64,000 bases of DNA, taken from positions 1 to 64,000 of the forward strand of contig CAMNSZ010000002.1 of the NCBI GenBank assembly GCA_946557105.1, written 5' to 3'. The stretch's first letter is position 1. Each line of letters begins with the position of its first letter. Made by a program: the position numbers and the translations under genes. The notes beneath the pieces were generated by a model that was not told where the DNA came from, made no database searches, and worked only from the letters and a program-made list of their open reading frames with translations. Shown here piece after piece: positions 36,219-44,261 of this stretch. The stretch is from an uncultured Lachnospiraceae bacterium. Its GTDB lineage: Bacteria > Bacillota > Clostridia > Lachnospirales > Lachnospiraceae.

Positions 36219-36845
36219 ATGAATACTGTTATTACTATAGGACGTCAATTTGGTTCTGCCGGCCGTGAAATCGGGGAGAAGGTAGCGGAATATTTTGGAA
36301 TTAAATGTTATGACAAGGAATTGCTGAGCCGTGCCGCAAAGGAAAGCGGATTTTGTGAGGAGATGATTCAGAATCATGATGAAAGACCTACAAATTCTTT
36401 TCTGTATAATTTAGTTATGGATACATATTCCTTCGGATACAATGCGTCTTCCTTCGTTGATATGCCTATAAGCCACAAGGTATTTTTGGCACAATTTGAT
36501 ACGATTAAGAAGATTGCCGACGAGGGCGCGTGCGTGATTGTTGGCCGCTGTGCGGATTATGCACTTGCCGATTACAAGAATTGTATTCATTTATTTATCT
36601 TTGCGGATGAAGAGACTAAGGTTAAACGCATTATGCAGAAATATGATTTGTCGGAGTCAAAGGCGCGGGAAATGATTACCAAGAAAGATAAGCAGCGTCA
36701 AAGCTATTACAATTATTACTCCTCCAAGAAATGGGGGCGTGCCGACAGCTATGATTTGTGCATAAACAGCAGTGTTCTGGGTGTGGAAGGCACGGTGAAG
36801 CTAATCACCCAGTATGTCGAGGATTTTGAGAAAAAGAGCAAATAA
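36219..36845 (+). CDS. Cytidylate-kinase-like protein, copy 1
   Basis: About 208 residues of the Cytidylate_kin2 type: ITIGRQFGSAGREIGEKVAE at the P-loop position, CYDKELLSRAA, VIVGRCADYAL, and a C-terminal YYNYYSSKKWGRADSYDLCI. The P-loop lacks the GK(S/T) of true kinases, so CMP kinase activity is doubtful. A paralogue lies at 46840-47460. It has its own promoter and precedes the L21 operon. I chose ATG 36219 because both copies start with the conserved MxxVITI(G/A)RQ. Confidence 0.85.
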   Translation: MNTVITIGRQFGSAGREIGEKVAEYFGIKCYDKELLSRAAKESGFCEEMIQNHDERPTNSFLYNLVMDTYSFGYNASSFVDMPISHKVFLAQFDTIKKIADEGACVIVGRCADYALADYKNCIHLFIFADEETKVKRIMQKYDLSESKAREMITKKDKQRQSYYNYYSSKKWGRADSYDLCINSSVLGVEGTVKLITQYVEDFEKKSK

Positions 36846-36881
36846 ACTGTTATGGTCAGTTAAATTAATTTAAATATAGAC

Positions 36882-36911
36882 TTGACATTATAAGGCACCT
36901 CATGCTATGAT
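36882..36911 (+). promoter_or_regulatory. Promoter of the rplU operon
   Basis: TTGACA (36882-36887), 18 bases, TATGAT (36906-36911), so transcription should begin near 36918 and leave a leader of about 110 bases before rplU. Confidence 0.75.
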
Positions 36912-36917
36912 ACTACG

Positions 36918-37027
36918 GTATGCCGCATAACTAGGTATAAGTGTGTTTCCGTTTTAGGAGCTCCACCAAAGTTAGCGAGTAAATGAACGAGGTTTTAACG
37001 TAGTTCATGAATAGGAGGTGCCTTAAT
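36918..37027 (+). promoter_or_regulatory. Candidate ribosomal protein L21 leader RNA
   Basis: In Firmicutes the rplU-prp-rpmA transcript commonly starts with a structured L21 leader. This leader has the right place and length and contains the pair TGAAC (36984-36988) / GTTCA (37003-37007) shortly before the AGGAGG Shine-Dalgarno (37013-37018). I identify it by position; I have not matched it to the family model. Feedback control by L21 is the presumed role. Confidence 0.6.
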
Positions 37028-37333
37028 ATGTACGCAATTATTGCAACCGGTGGAAAACAGTACAAGGTTTCTGAAGGAGACGTCATTAAAGTTGAAAAGC
37101 TTGACGCAGAGGCCGGAAGTTCTGTCACTTTTGATCAGGTAATCGCAGTAAGCGACGCTGCTTTGAAGGTTGGCGAGGATGTTGCTAAAGCAACCGTATC
37201 CGCAACTGTTATGGAGCAGGGAAGAGGTAAGAAGGTTATTGTATACAAATACAAGAGAAAAACCGGTTACCACAAGAAAAACGGTCATAGACAAGCATAC
37301 ACACAAGTTAAGATTGACAAGATTAATGCATAA
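37028..37333 (+). CDS. rplU: 50S ribosomal protein L21
   Basis: 101 residues: [23 protein letters not shown] is the L21 signature start and [17 protein letters not shown] residues end the RNA-binding tail. The ATG at 37028 has AGGAGGTG upstream; an in-frame ATG at 37007 precedes the Shine-Dalgarno and is not the start. First gene of rplU-prp-rpmA. Confidence 0.97.
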   Translation: MYAIIATGGKQYKVSEGDVIKVEKLDAEAGSSVTFDQVIAVSDAALKVGEDVAKATVSATVMEQGRGKKVIVYKYKRKTGYHKKNGHRQAYTQVKIDKINA

Positions 37334-37338
37334 TCGTT

Positions 37339-37683
37339 ATGACTACCGTAATTATTTGTAAGAACAAGCAAGGCTCCTACAGAAGAATTACCTGTATGGG
37401 GCATGCAGGGTATGCCAAGAAGCATTTGTTTTTTAAGGAGCCAGATATTCTCTGTGCCGCAATTTCCGTTACTGTACAAAACACCATGAATTCTCTTGAG
37501 GAATTGGCCGGGGAGGTTTTTAAGGTGACGGAGAATGAACAGACAGGCTTTTTAAAATGTGATTTTGAGGCTCCTCTGCAGGAAAAATCAGTATTTTTAC
37601 TGGATTCCATGGTATATTGCCTTGAGAATCTAAGCAGAAAATACGGTGAACAATATTTACAAGTTAAATTTGAGGAGGTGTAA
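37339..37683 (+). CDS. prp: Ribosomal-processing cysteine protease Prp
   Basis: 114 residues (YsxB family). The catalytic histidine lies in MGHAGYAK and the cysteine in DILCAAISVTVQN. Prp removes the N-terminal extension of L27 before ribosome assembly. It lies between rplU and rpmA, and the L27 encoded 4 bases later carries the matching cleavage sequence, so both enzyme and substrate are present. Confidence 0.94.
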   Translation: MTTVIICKNKQGSYRRITCMGHAGYAKKHLFFKEPDILCAAISVTVQNTMNSLEELAGEVFKVTENEQTGFLKCDFEAPLQEKSVFLLDSMVYCLENLSRKYGEQYLQVKFEEV

Positions 37684-37686
37684 ACC

Positions 37687-37971
37687 ATGTTAAATATGAA
37701 CCTTCAATTTTTCGCTCATAAGAAGGGAGTCGGCTCTACCAAAAACGGCAGGGATTCCGAGTCCAAGAGATTAGGCGCGAAGAGAGCTGACGGACAATTC
37801 GTAAAAGCAGGAAATATTCTGTACAGACAGCGTGGAACCAAGATTCATCCCGGCACCAATGTAGGTATCGGTGGAGATGATACTTTATTTGCATTGGTAG
37901 ATGGAGTTCTTCGTTTCGAGAGAAAGGGAAGAGACAAGAAACAGGCTTCCGTATATCCTGTAGAGAAATAA
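37687..37971 (+). CDS. rpmA: 50S ribosomal protein L27 with Prp-cleaved N-terminal extension
   Basis: 94 residues. Residues 1-9 are MLNMNLQFF, followed by [15 protein letters not shown], the mature N-terminus that reaches the peptidyl transferase centre. Cleavage after FF by Prp is required in Firmicutes that have this form. The rest, with [17 protein letters not shown], is a normal L27 core. Confidence 0.97.
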   Translation: MLNMNLQFFAHKKGVGSTKNGRDSESKRLGAKRADGQFVKAGNILYRQRGTKIHPGTNVGIGGDDTLFALVDGVLRFERKGRDKKQASVYPVEK

Positions 37972-37985
37972 TACGAATTTGACAG

Positions 37986-38018
37986 GGCTTCAAACATAGC
38001 TTGTTTGAAGCCTTTTTT
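37986..38018 (+). terminator. Intrinsic terminator after rpmA
   Basis: A perfect 11-bp stem GGCTTCAAACA (37986-37996) / TGTTTGAAGCC (38002-38012), 5-base loop, six T. It separates the ribosomal protein genes from obg; partial readthrough or an internal promoter must supply obg. Confidence 0.9.
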
Positions 38019-38054
38019 ACTATATCGGAAAGGATTATAGGAAAGGAGAAACCT

Positions 38055-39350
38055 ATGTTTGCTGATAGAGCCAAAATTTATGCACGCAGCGGCAAAGGCG
38101 GTGACGGGCATGTCTCCTTCAGAAGAGAAAAATATGTTCCAAACGGCGGACCGGACGGCGGCGACGGCGGACGCGGAGGCGATGTTATTTTTGAAGTGGA
38201 CGATGGGCTTAATACCCTGATTGACTTAAGACATATCCGAAAGTATAAAGCCGGTGACGGCGAGCCGGGAGACAAAAGGAACTGCCGTGGCAGGGACGGG
38301 CAGGATATTGTGATTAAAGTTCCTGAGGGAACCGTTATCAAGGAGGCCGAGAGCGGTCAAATTATTGCGGATATGTCGGGGGATAACAGAAGAGTTGTGC
38401 TCTTAAAGGGCGGAAGAGGCGGAAACGGTAATCAACATTATGCCACAGCAACCATGCAGGCGCCAAAATATGCCCAACCCGGACAGCCGGCACAAGAGCT
38501 TGAGCTTTTGCTTGAGCTTAAGGTGATTGCAGACGTAGGGCTTGTCGGCTTTCCCAATGTGGGAAAATCCACCTTTTTGTCCAGAGTTACCAACGCAAAG
38601 CCCAAAATAGCCAACTACCATTTTACCACGCTTAACCCTAATTTGGGCGTGGTTGACTTGGAGGGAACAAAAGGCTTTGTCATAGCAGATATTCCGGGCT
38701 TGATTGAGGGAGCCTCCGAGGGCGTGGGTCTGGGTCATGAATTTCTTCGTCATATAGAGCGAACGAAGGTCATTATTCATATAGTAGACGCCGCGAGTAC
38801 CGAATATCGAGATCCCGTTGCGGATATTTATGCAATCAATAAAGAGCTTGAAGCGTACAATCCTGAAATTGCCAAGCGTCCGCAGGTCATTGCTGCAAAT
38901 AAGATAGATGCCATTTATACAAATCCGGGAGAGGTAGACGGCGTCACTGCAATTAAGAGAGAGTTTGAGCCGCTTGGAATTGCGGTTTATCCCATTTCTG
39001 CAGTGACAGGCGTGGGACTCAAGGAGCTGCTTTATCATGTGAACGAGATGTTGGAGAGCATCGGAGAAGAGCCTACCGTATTTGAGCAGGAGTATTTCCC
39101 CGAGAGAAAGACTGCTTATTCGGACGAGCCTTATACCGTAGTATATGATGAGGAAGCGAATGAGTATGTGGTGGAGGGCCCAAGGATTGAAAAAATGCTG
39201 GGTTACACCAATTTAGAGAGCGAGAAGGGCTTTAATTTTTTTCAGAATTTCCTTAAAGATGCAGGAGTATTGGACAAGCTGGAATCGCTGGGCATACAGG
39301 AGGGCGATACCGTAAGAATGTATGGACTTTCCTTTGATTATTATAAATAG
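38055..39350 (+). CDS. obg: GTPase Obg (CgtA)
   Basis: About 431 residues: glycine-rich Obg domain (about 1-158, with GGDGGDGGRGGDVIF), G domain with GFPNVGKSTFLSRVT, DIPGLIEGA and ANKIDA (about 160-330), and a C-terminal OCT domain (about 360-430). It acts late in 50S assembly and links to the stringent response. AAAGGAGAAACCT precedes the ATG at 38055; the frame opens earlier without a good start. Confidence 0.97.
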   Translation: MFADRAKIYARSGKGGDGHVSFRREKYVPNGGPDGGDGGRGGDVIFEVDDGLNTLIDLRHIRKYKAGDGEPGDKRNCRGRDGQDIVIKVPEGTVIKEAESGQIIADMSGDNRRVVLLKGGRGGNGNQHYATATMQAPKYAQPGQPAQELELLLELKVIADVGLVGFPNVGKSTFLSRVTNAKPKIANYHFTTLNPNLGVVDLEGTKGFVIADIPGLIEGASEGVGLGHEFLRHIERTKVIIHIVDAASTEYRDPVADIYAINKELEAYNPEIAKRPQVIAANKIDAIYTNPGEVDGVTAIKREFEPLGIAVYPISAVTGVGLKELLYHVNEMLESIGEEPTVFEQEYFPERKTAYSDEPYTVVYDEEANEYVVEGPRIEKMLGYTNLESEKGFNFFQNFLKDAGVLDKLESLGIQEGDTVRMYGLSFDYYK

Positions 39351-39377
39351 TAAAGAATTTGAAACGGAGTTTAAGAA

Positions 39378-39671
39378 ATGGTTTTGACAAGTAAACAAAG
39401 AGCGTATCTAAAGAGTCTTGCCAGTAATATACCCCCTGTTTTTCAGGTGGGCAAATCCAGCTTGACACCGGAAGTGACGGCGGCAGTTGCAGAGGCATTT
39501 AACAACAATGAGTTAATTAAGGTAGCCGTATTAAAAAACTGTATGGACGACCCGAAAGCAATTGCAGAAATGCTTGCAGAGAGGACCCATTCTCAGGTGG
39601 TACAGGTTATCGGCAAGAAAATCGTGCTGTACAGACCGGATAAAGATAAGCCGAAAATACAGCTTCCTTAA
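39378..39671 (+). CDS. yhbY: YhbY family CRM-domain RNA-binding protein
   Basis: 97 residues: a single CRM domain with VLTSKQRAYLKSLASNI and the GxxG-like VGKSSLTPEV loop. It associates with pre-50S particles. It sits between obg and nadD, the conserved Gram-positive order. Confidence 0.93.
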   Translation: MVLTSKQRAYLKSLASNIPPVFQVGKSSLTPEVTAAVAEAFNNNELIKVAVLKNCMDDPKAIAEMLAERTHSQVVQVIGKKIVLYRPDKDKPKIQLP

Positions 39672-39685
39672 AGGAGAGTGCCTAT

Positions 39686-40303
39686 ATGGGAAAAATCGGG
39701 ATTATGGGCGGAACCTTTAACCCCATACACATTGGTCACCTTTTATTGGCTCAATATGCTCTTGAAGAAAACGATTTGGATGAAATCTGGCTCATTCCGA
39801 CAGGTTGCTCCTATATGAAGCAAGATTGCAGTGTAATGAACGCCGATGAGCGCCATTACATGACCAAGCTTGCAGTCTCGGAGCATCCTAAAATGCGCTG
39901 CATGGATATTGAGATAAAGAGAGAGGGCTATACCTATACCTTTGAAACCTTAGAACAGCTAAGATTATTGTATCCCGGTGACGAATTCTATTTTGTGTTT
40001 GGAGCGGATTGTCTTTTTTCCATAGAAAATTGGAAAGAACCGCAGAAAATATTTGACAGCTGTACCATTATCGCCGCTTTCAGAAGTGGTTCCTCCATGG
40101 ACGAAATGGAAAAAAAGAAAGCTGCTCTTGTCACCGCATTTCATGCAAAAATTATTTTGATGCCGTTTCTACGCATAGAGATTTCCTCCACAGCCATAAG
40201 AGAGAGGCTGAAAGAGGGTAAAAGCATACGCTATATGGTGCCGGATGCGGTTTTGAGGTATATTGAAGAGAAAAATTTATACAGGCTCCCGAATGAGGAT
40301 TAA
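39686..40303 (+). CDS. nadD: Nicotinate-nucleotide adenylyltransferase
   Basis: 205 residues with GGTFNPIHIGHLLLA at the N-terminus (the H-x-G-H nucleotidyl transfer motif) and ISSTAIRERL near the end. It adenylates nicotinate mononucleotide to deamido-NAD. AAAGGAGAG precedes the ATG; the yqeK ATG follows its stop by one base. Confidence 0.96.
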   Translation: MGKIGIMGGTFNPIHIGHLLLAQYALEENDLDEIWLIPTGCSYMKQDCSVMNADERHYMTKLAVSEHPKMRCMDIEIKREGYTYTFETLEQLRLLYPGDEFYFVFGADCLFSIENWKEPQKIFDSCTIIAAFRSGSSMDEMEKKKAALVTAFHAKIILMPFLRIEISSTAIRERLKEGKSIRYMVPDAVLRYIEEKNLYRLPNED

Positions 40304-40304
40304 T

Positions 40305-40916
40305 ATGAAAAATGTTGATTTGAGAAAGCTGACAAAGGCTATGGAAAAAAGTTTGGATAACAAGCGATTTGAACATACTATGGGGGTGGAATATACCGCG
40401 GCCGCTCTTGCAATGAGATATGGTGCTTCCGTGGAAAAGGCGCTTCTTGCAGGACTTTTACATGACTGTGCAAAATGCCTTTCGGACGAGAAGCGTTTGG
40501 CCGTCTGTGAAAAGCATAATATCAGTATAAATGATATTGAACGGAGAAATCCGTCACTGCTACATGCCAAGGTGGGGAGCTTTCTTGCAATGGACGAATA
40601 TCATGTGGAGGATTTTGAGGTTATCAACGCTATTTTAAATCATACAACAGGACGTCCGGGTATGAGCTTATTAGAAAAAATTGTATTTATTGCGGACTAT
40701 ATTGAACCGAACAGGAAAAATGCGCCTAATCTGGATGAAATACGAAGGCTTGCCTTTACGGATTTGAATAAGGCGTTAGTCTACATTTTAAAAGATACTC
40801 TTGATTATTTAGGAAGTAAAGGAACCGAAACAGATCCCATGACTCGGAAAACATACGAATATTATTGTGAAAAAGCTGAAAAAATAACAGAGAAAGGGTA
40901 CGCTTATGGAGAATAA
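40305..40916 (+). CDS. yqeK: YqeK family HD-domain hydrolase (Ap4A hydrolase)
   Basis: About 203 residues. Metal motifs of the HD fold: H in FEHTMGVEYTA, HD in LLHDCAK, then LNHTTG and IADYIEPNR. Members of YqeK cleave diadenosine tetraphosphate symmetrically. The ATG at 40305 has GAGG at good spacing; an earlier ATG at 40293 is possible. It overlaps rsfS by 11 bases. In many Firmicutes an LCP gene may sit between yqeK and rsfS; there is none here. Confidence 0.93.
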   Translation: MKNVDLRKLTKAMEKSLDNKRFEHTMGVEYTAAALAMRYGASVEKALLAGLLHDCAKCLSDEKRLAVCEKHNISINDIERRNPSLLHAKVGSFLAMDEYHVEDFEVINAILNHTTGRPGMSLLEKIVFIADYIEPNRKNAPNLDEIRRLAFTDLNKALVYILKDTLDYLGSKGTETDPMTRKTYEYYCEKAEKITEKGYAYGE

Positions 40917-41265
40917 AACATTGGAAATGGCAAGACTGGCAATTACAGCCTTGGAAGAGAAAAAAGCTGAAGACATTAAAGTAATTGACATTAGTGAAGT
41001 GAGCGTAATTGCAGATTACTTTATCATTGCGGGAGGGAGCAACAGAAGCCAGATTCAGGCGCTCTGCGACAATGTGGAGGAAAAGCTGGGCAGAGCAGGT
41101 TTCCCCGCAAGGCAGAAGGAAGGATATGATACGGCTAACTGGGTCCTGCTTGATTTTGGCGACGTTATCGTTCATATTTTTGATAAAGAGAATCGTCTGC
41201 TCTATGATCTCGAACGCATTTGGAGAGATGGAAGAGGTATTGAGGTAAAGGAATTACTATCATAA
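40906..41265 (+). CDS. rsfS: Ribosomal silencing factor RsfS
   Basis: 119 residues with VIDISEVSVIADYFIIAGGSNRSQIQAL and DTANWVLLDFGDVIVHIF, the RsfS signature. It binds L14 and blocks subunit joining when nutrients are short. Last gene of the obg-yhbY-nadD-yqeK-rsfS run; the reading overlaps yqeK, so the two are coupled. Confidence 0.96.
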   Translation: MENKTLEMARLAITALEEKKAEDIKVIDISEVSVIADYFIIAGGSNRSQIQALCDNVEEKLGRAGFPARQKEGYDTANWVLLDFGDVIVHIFDKENRLLYDLERIWRDGRGIEVKELLS

Positions 41266-41326
41266 AAAAGACAGAAAGCATTGCCTTCTGTAAAGACGAA
41301 AATTCCCATTCTATAAGTTTTATAAA

Positions 41327-41366
41327 AAAGAAGCTTCTCGTCATATGGCGGAAGCTTCTTTTCTTA
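41327..41366. terminator. Bidirectional terminator between rsfS and the DUF378 gene
   Basis: AAAAGAAGCTTC (41327-41338) pairs perfectly with GAAGCTTCTTTT (41351-41362), with A-rich and T-rich flanks on both sides. It can stop rsfS transcription rightward and DUF378 transcription leftward. Confidence 0.8.
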
Positions 41367-41436
41367 TAAGACAAATTTACCCGACATAACAGATTTTAAT
41401 AACTGAAAAGATCGGTTTTGTCCTGACAGACCTTAT

Positions 41437-41649
41437 TCAGGCTTCGCTCCTGTCGGACAGGCGCATATAAAAGCTGATAAGGTAAAGTCCGCAAAGTCCT
41501 ACAAGAATATAGACAATACGTGACAGCCATGACATATCACCTAAAATGAAAGCGACCAGATCAAAACGGAATATTCCAATCAGCCCCCAGTTGATAGCGC
41601 CGATGATAGCAATGGTCAGCGCCGTAGCGTTAAAAATTTTATTTCCCAT
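41437..41649 (-). CDS. Small membrane protein, DUF378 family
   Basis: About 70 residues with two membrane segments: ATALTIAIIGAINWGLIGIF and LSRIVYILVGLCGLYLISFY. NWGL(I/V)G is the DUF378 hallmark. Function unknown. I start it at 41649, where GAGGGAG precedes the ATG; the frame is open further but the upstream part is non-coding in appearance. Confidence 0.85.
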   Translation of the reverse strand: MGNKIFNATALTIAIIGAINWGLIGIFRFDLVAFILGDMSWLSRIVYILVGLCGLYLISFYMRLSDRSEA

Positions 41650-41768
41650 ATTCTCCCTCATTTCTGCGCTGTTTTTGCGCACCCATGTTTTGAATGCATT
41701 GTGTGTGCAATCATTAGTCTTTGCCGATATTTGCAAAATTATGTGAAAATCAAACAAAAAATTTTTTA

Positions 41769-41824
41769 TTGACAAAATCAGATGAGAATGTATATTATAG
41801 TTTATGATACTTGTATACAAGTAT
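41769..41824 (+). promoter_or_regulatory. Promoter and operator-like palindrome of the ABC transporter
   Basis: TTGACA (41769-41774), 18 bases, TATTAT (41793-41798). Starting 8 bases later is the perfect 18-bp palindrome ATACTTGTATACAAGTAT (41807-41824), right at the expected start site. The TTGTATACAA core resembles sites of GntR-class repressors, but the regulator is not encoded here. Confidence 0.75.
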
Positions 41825-41887
41825 ATTATGTGTGAAAATCAATAAAATATACGGCACACATAAAAATGCTATAAGGAGGATTATGTT

Positions 41888-43090
41888 ATGAAGAAATTAA
41901 ACAAATTAGTGAGCGTTGCGGTCGCATCGGCAATGGTAATGGCGATGATGACAGGCTGTGGCTCTGACGGTAACAAAAGTAGTGGTGGAACGTCCGACGG
42001 CAATAACGGCGCAGCTACATTTAAAATCGGCGGTATCGGACCGACTACAGGCGGAGCAGCACTTTACGGCACAAACGTTCAGAACGCAGCTCAGATTGCC
42101 ATAGACGAGATTAATGCGGCAGGCGGCGTTAACGGCTATATGCTGGAGCTGAATTTTCAGGATGACGAGCATGACGCGGAGAAATCAGTAAACGCGTATA
42201 ATGTACTTAAGGATTGGGGCGCACAGATGATTGTAGGCGCCGTAACCAGTTCCCCTTGTATTGCCGTATCTGAGAAAACCAAGGAAGACAATATGTTTCA
42301 GATTACTCCCTCAGGTTCTGCCGTAGAATGTGTCCAGTATGATAATTGCTTCAGAATATGCTTCTCGGATCCTAATCAAGGCGAAGCATCCGCTAAGTAT
42401 ATTTCCGAGAATAATCTTGCTGAAAAGGTTGCTATCATTTACGACAGCTCGGATGTATATTCTTCAGGTATTATGGAGAGCTTTGTAAGCGGCGCGGCTT
42501 CCTATAATCTGAATGTTGTTGCAACGGAAGCATTTACCGCAGACAGTAAGACTGATTTTTCCGTACAGCTGCAAAAAGCAAAGGACGCAGGCGCCGACAT
42601 GGTATTTTTACCGATTTACTATCAGGAATCCTCATTGATTCTAACGCAGGCAAACGCTATGGGTTATGCTCCTACCTTCTTTAGCTGTGACGGTATGGAC
42701 GGCATTCTTGGCGTTGATAACTTTGATACAAAGCTTGCCGAGGGCGTAATGCTTCTTACCCCTTTTGCAGCAGACGCACAGGATGATTTGACTGTTAAGT
42801 TTGTTTCCCAGTATAAGGAAAGACATAATGATACCCCGAATCAATTTGCTGCAGACGCTTATGATGCGATTTACGTCATAAAGGCGGCTATTGAAAAAAG
42901 TGGGGTTACTCCCGATATGAGCGTGTCCGATATCTGTGATAAGATGAAAGCAGCAATGCTTGAGATTAATGTTGAAGGTCTGACTACCGTCGGAACGGGT
43001 GCAGGTATGTCATGGAATGCAGACGGCGAAGTTAATAAAGAGCCAAAGGCAGTTAAGATAGTAGACGGTGCTTACGCAGGCATGGATTAA
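41888..43090 (+). CDS. Branched-chain amino acid type ABC transporter, substrate-binding lipoprotein
   Basis: 400 residues. A signal peptide ends in the lipobox MMTGC, followed by a Gly/Ser/Asn-rich linker and a type I periplasmic-binding fold (IGGIGPTTGGAALYGTNVQNAAQIAIDEINAAGG). Members bind Leu/Ile/Val, but also urea or short amides, so the ligand is not fixed. AAGGAGG precedes the ATG. A terminator follows, which lowers transcription into the permease genes. Confidence 0.92.
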   Translation: MKKLNKLVSVAVASAMVMAMMTGCGSDGNKSSGGTSDGNNGAATFKIGGIGPTTGGAALYGTNVQNAAQIAIDEINAAGGVNGYMLELNFQDDEHDAEKSVNAYNVLKDWGAQMIVGAVTSSPCIAVSEKTKEDNMFQITPSGSAVECVQYDNCFRICFSDPNQGEASAKYISENNLAEKVAIIYDSSDVYSSGIMESFVSGAASYNLNVVATEAFTADSKTDFSVQLQKAKDAGADMVFLPIYYQESSLILTQANAMGYAPTFFSCDGMDGILGVDNFDTKLAEGVMLLTPFAADAQDDLTVKFVSQYKERHNDTPNQFAADAYDAIYVIKAAIEKSGVTPDMSVSDICDKMKAAMLEINVEGLTTVGTGAGMSWNADGEVNKEPKAVKIVDGAYAGMD

Positions 43091-43111
43091 GACTTAATAT
43101 TTGCCAACCAG

Positions 43112-43143
43112 AGAGGGTTGCCAACAGGTAGCCCTCTTTTAAA
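43112..43143 (+). terminator. Terminator after the binding-protein gene
   Basis: AGAGGGTTGCC (43112-43122) pairs with GGTAGCCCTCT (43127-43137), then TTTT. Placement after the first gene of the transporter fits the common need for more binding protein than permease. Confidence 0.8.
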
Positions 43144-43230
43144 TTAACGGCAACGCAACTTATTTTAAGAATACGTAGTTACTTTTCGCTTTTATTTTCG
43201 GATAGTATGCGTATCCTTAAAGTAATTTAC

Positions 43231-43259
43231 TTGCTAGATGGGCAGGATTCTGTTATACT
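43231..43259 (+). promoter_or_regulatory. Promoter of the permease-ATPase genes
   Basis: TTGCTA (43231-43236), 17 bases, TATACT (43254-43259). The leader carries a small hairpin (CGGTTCC/GGAGCCG, about 43316-43331) just before the AGGAGG of the first permease gene. Confidence 0.65.
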
Positions 43260-43343
43260 GTTTTTTGTGTAACGGGAAATTTCTTAAGTCTTTTATATAG
43301 ATGAGAATGAACTAACGGTTCCTTGGAGCCGTAGGAGGTATTT

Positions 43344-44228
43344 ATGAGTTTTTTGACATATTTAATCAACGGTATCAGTCTTGGAAGCGTATATGCATTG
43401 ATTGCTCTTGGTTATACCATGGTATATGGTATTGCAAAAATGTTAAATTTTGCGCACGGCGATGTCATTATGATAGGCGCTTTTACCACTTATACAATCT
43501 GCAGTACAATGGGATTGCCCCCGATTGTGGGCGTTTTGGTTGCAGTAGTGGTTTGTACCGTTCTGGGTATGGCTATTGAGAAAATTGCATATAAGCCGCT
43601 GCGTAAGGCATCTTCTTCGCTGGCTGTACTGATTACCGCTATCGGTATCAGCTATCTGCTTCAGAATATTGCACTTATAATATTCGGCGCAAATTCAAAA
43701 TCCTTTACCTCCATAGTTTCCATGGAGCCGATTCGGTTAGCCGACGGGCAAATTAATATCACAGGGGAGACCGTGGTAACGATTCTTTCCTGTATTGTAA
43801 TTATGATTGGATTAATGCTATTTATAAACAAGACAAAAGCAGGTCAGGCAATGCTTGCCGTTTCGGAAGACAAGGGCGCTGCCCAGCTGATGGGTATTAA
43901 CGTAAACGGTACGATAGCGCTTACCTTTGCCATTGGTTCGGCTCTTGCCGCCATTGCAGGCGTGCTGCTGTGCTCGGCTTATCCTTCCTTAACGCCGTAT
44001 ACAGGCTCCATGCCGGGTATTAAGGCGTTTGTGGCTGCAGTATTTGGAGGAATCGGATCTATCCCCGGAGCCTTTATCGGAGGAATTCTGCTTGGGATTA
44101 TTGAGATTTTTGGAAAGGCATACATTTCTTCGCAAATGGCAGATGCAATAGTGTTTGGCGTGTTGATTGTAGTATTGCTAGTGAAGCCGACAGGTCTACT
44201 TGGAAAGAACATTCAGGAGAAAGTATAG
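43344..44228 (+). CDS. livH: Branched-chain amino acid ABC transporter permease (LivH type)
   Basis: 294 residues with eight or so membrane segments. The N-terminal half has YALIALGYTMVYGIAKMLNFAHGDVIMIGAF, typical of LivH, and AAVFGGIGSIPGAFIGGILLG contacts the ATPase. It pairs with the LivM-type permease encoded next. Strong GTAGGAGG upstream. Confidence 0.93.
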   Translation: MSFLTYLINGISLGSVYALIALGYTMVYGIAKMLNFAHGDVIMIGAFTTYTICSTMGLPPIVGVLVAVVVCTVLGMAIEKIAYKPLRKASSSLAVLITAIGISYLLQNIALIIFGANSKSFTSIVSMEPIRLADGQINITGETVVTILSCIVIMIGLMLFINKTKAGQAMLAVSEDKGAAQLMGINVNGTIALTFAIGSALAAIAGVLLCSAYPSLTPYTGSMPGIKAFVAAVFGGIGSIPGAFIGGILLGIIEIFGKAYISSQMADAIVFGVLIVVLLVKPTGLLGKNIQEKV

Positions 44229-44261
44229 AACAAGGGTGTGCAAGGTAAGGGTAAAATAAAA

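Noticed and set aside
38403..39038. A 211-residue minus-strand open frame inside obg
   Set aside because: Fully antisense to the G domain of Obg; residue composition is unlike any real protein here.
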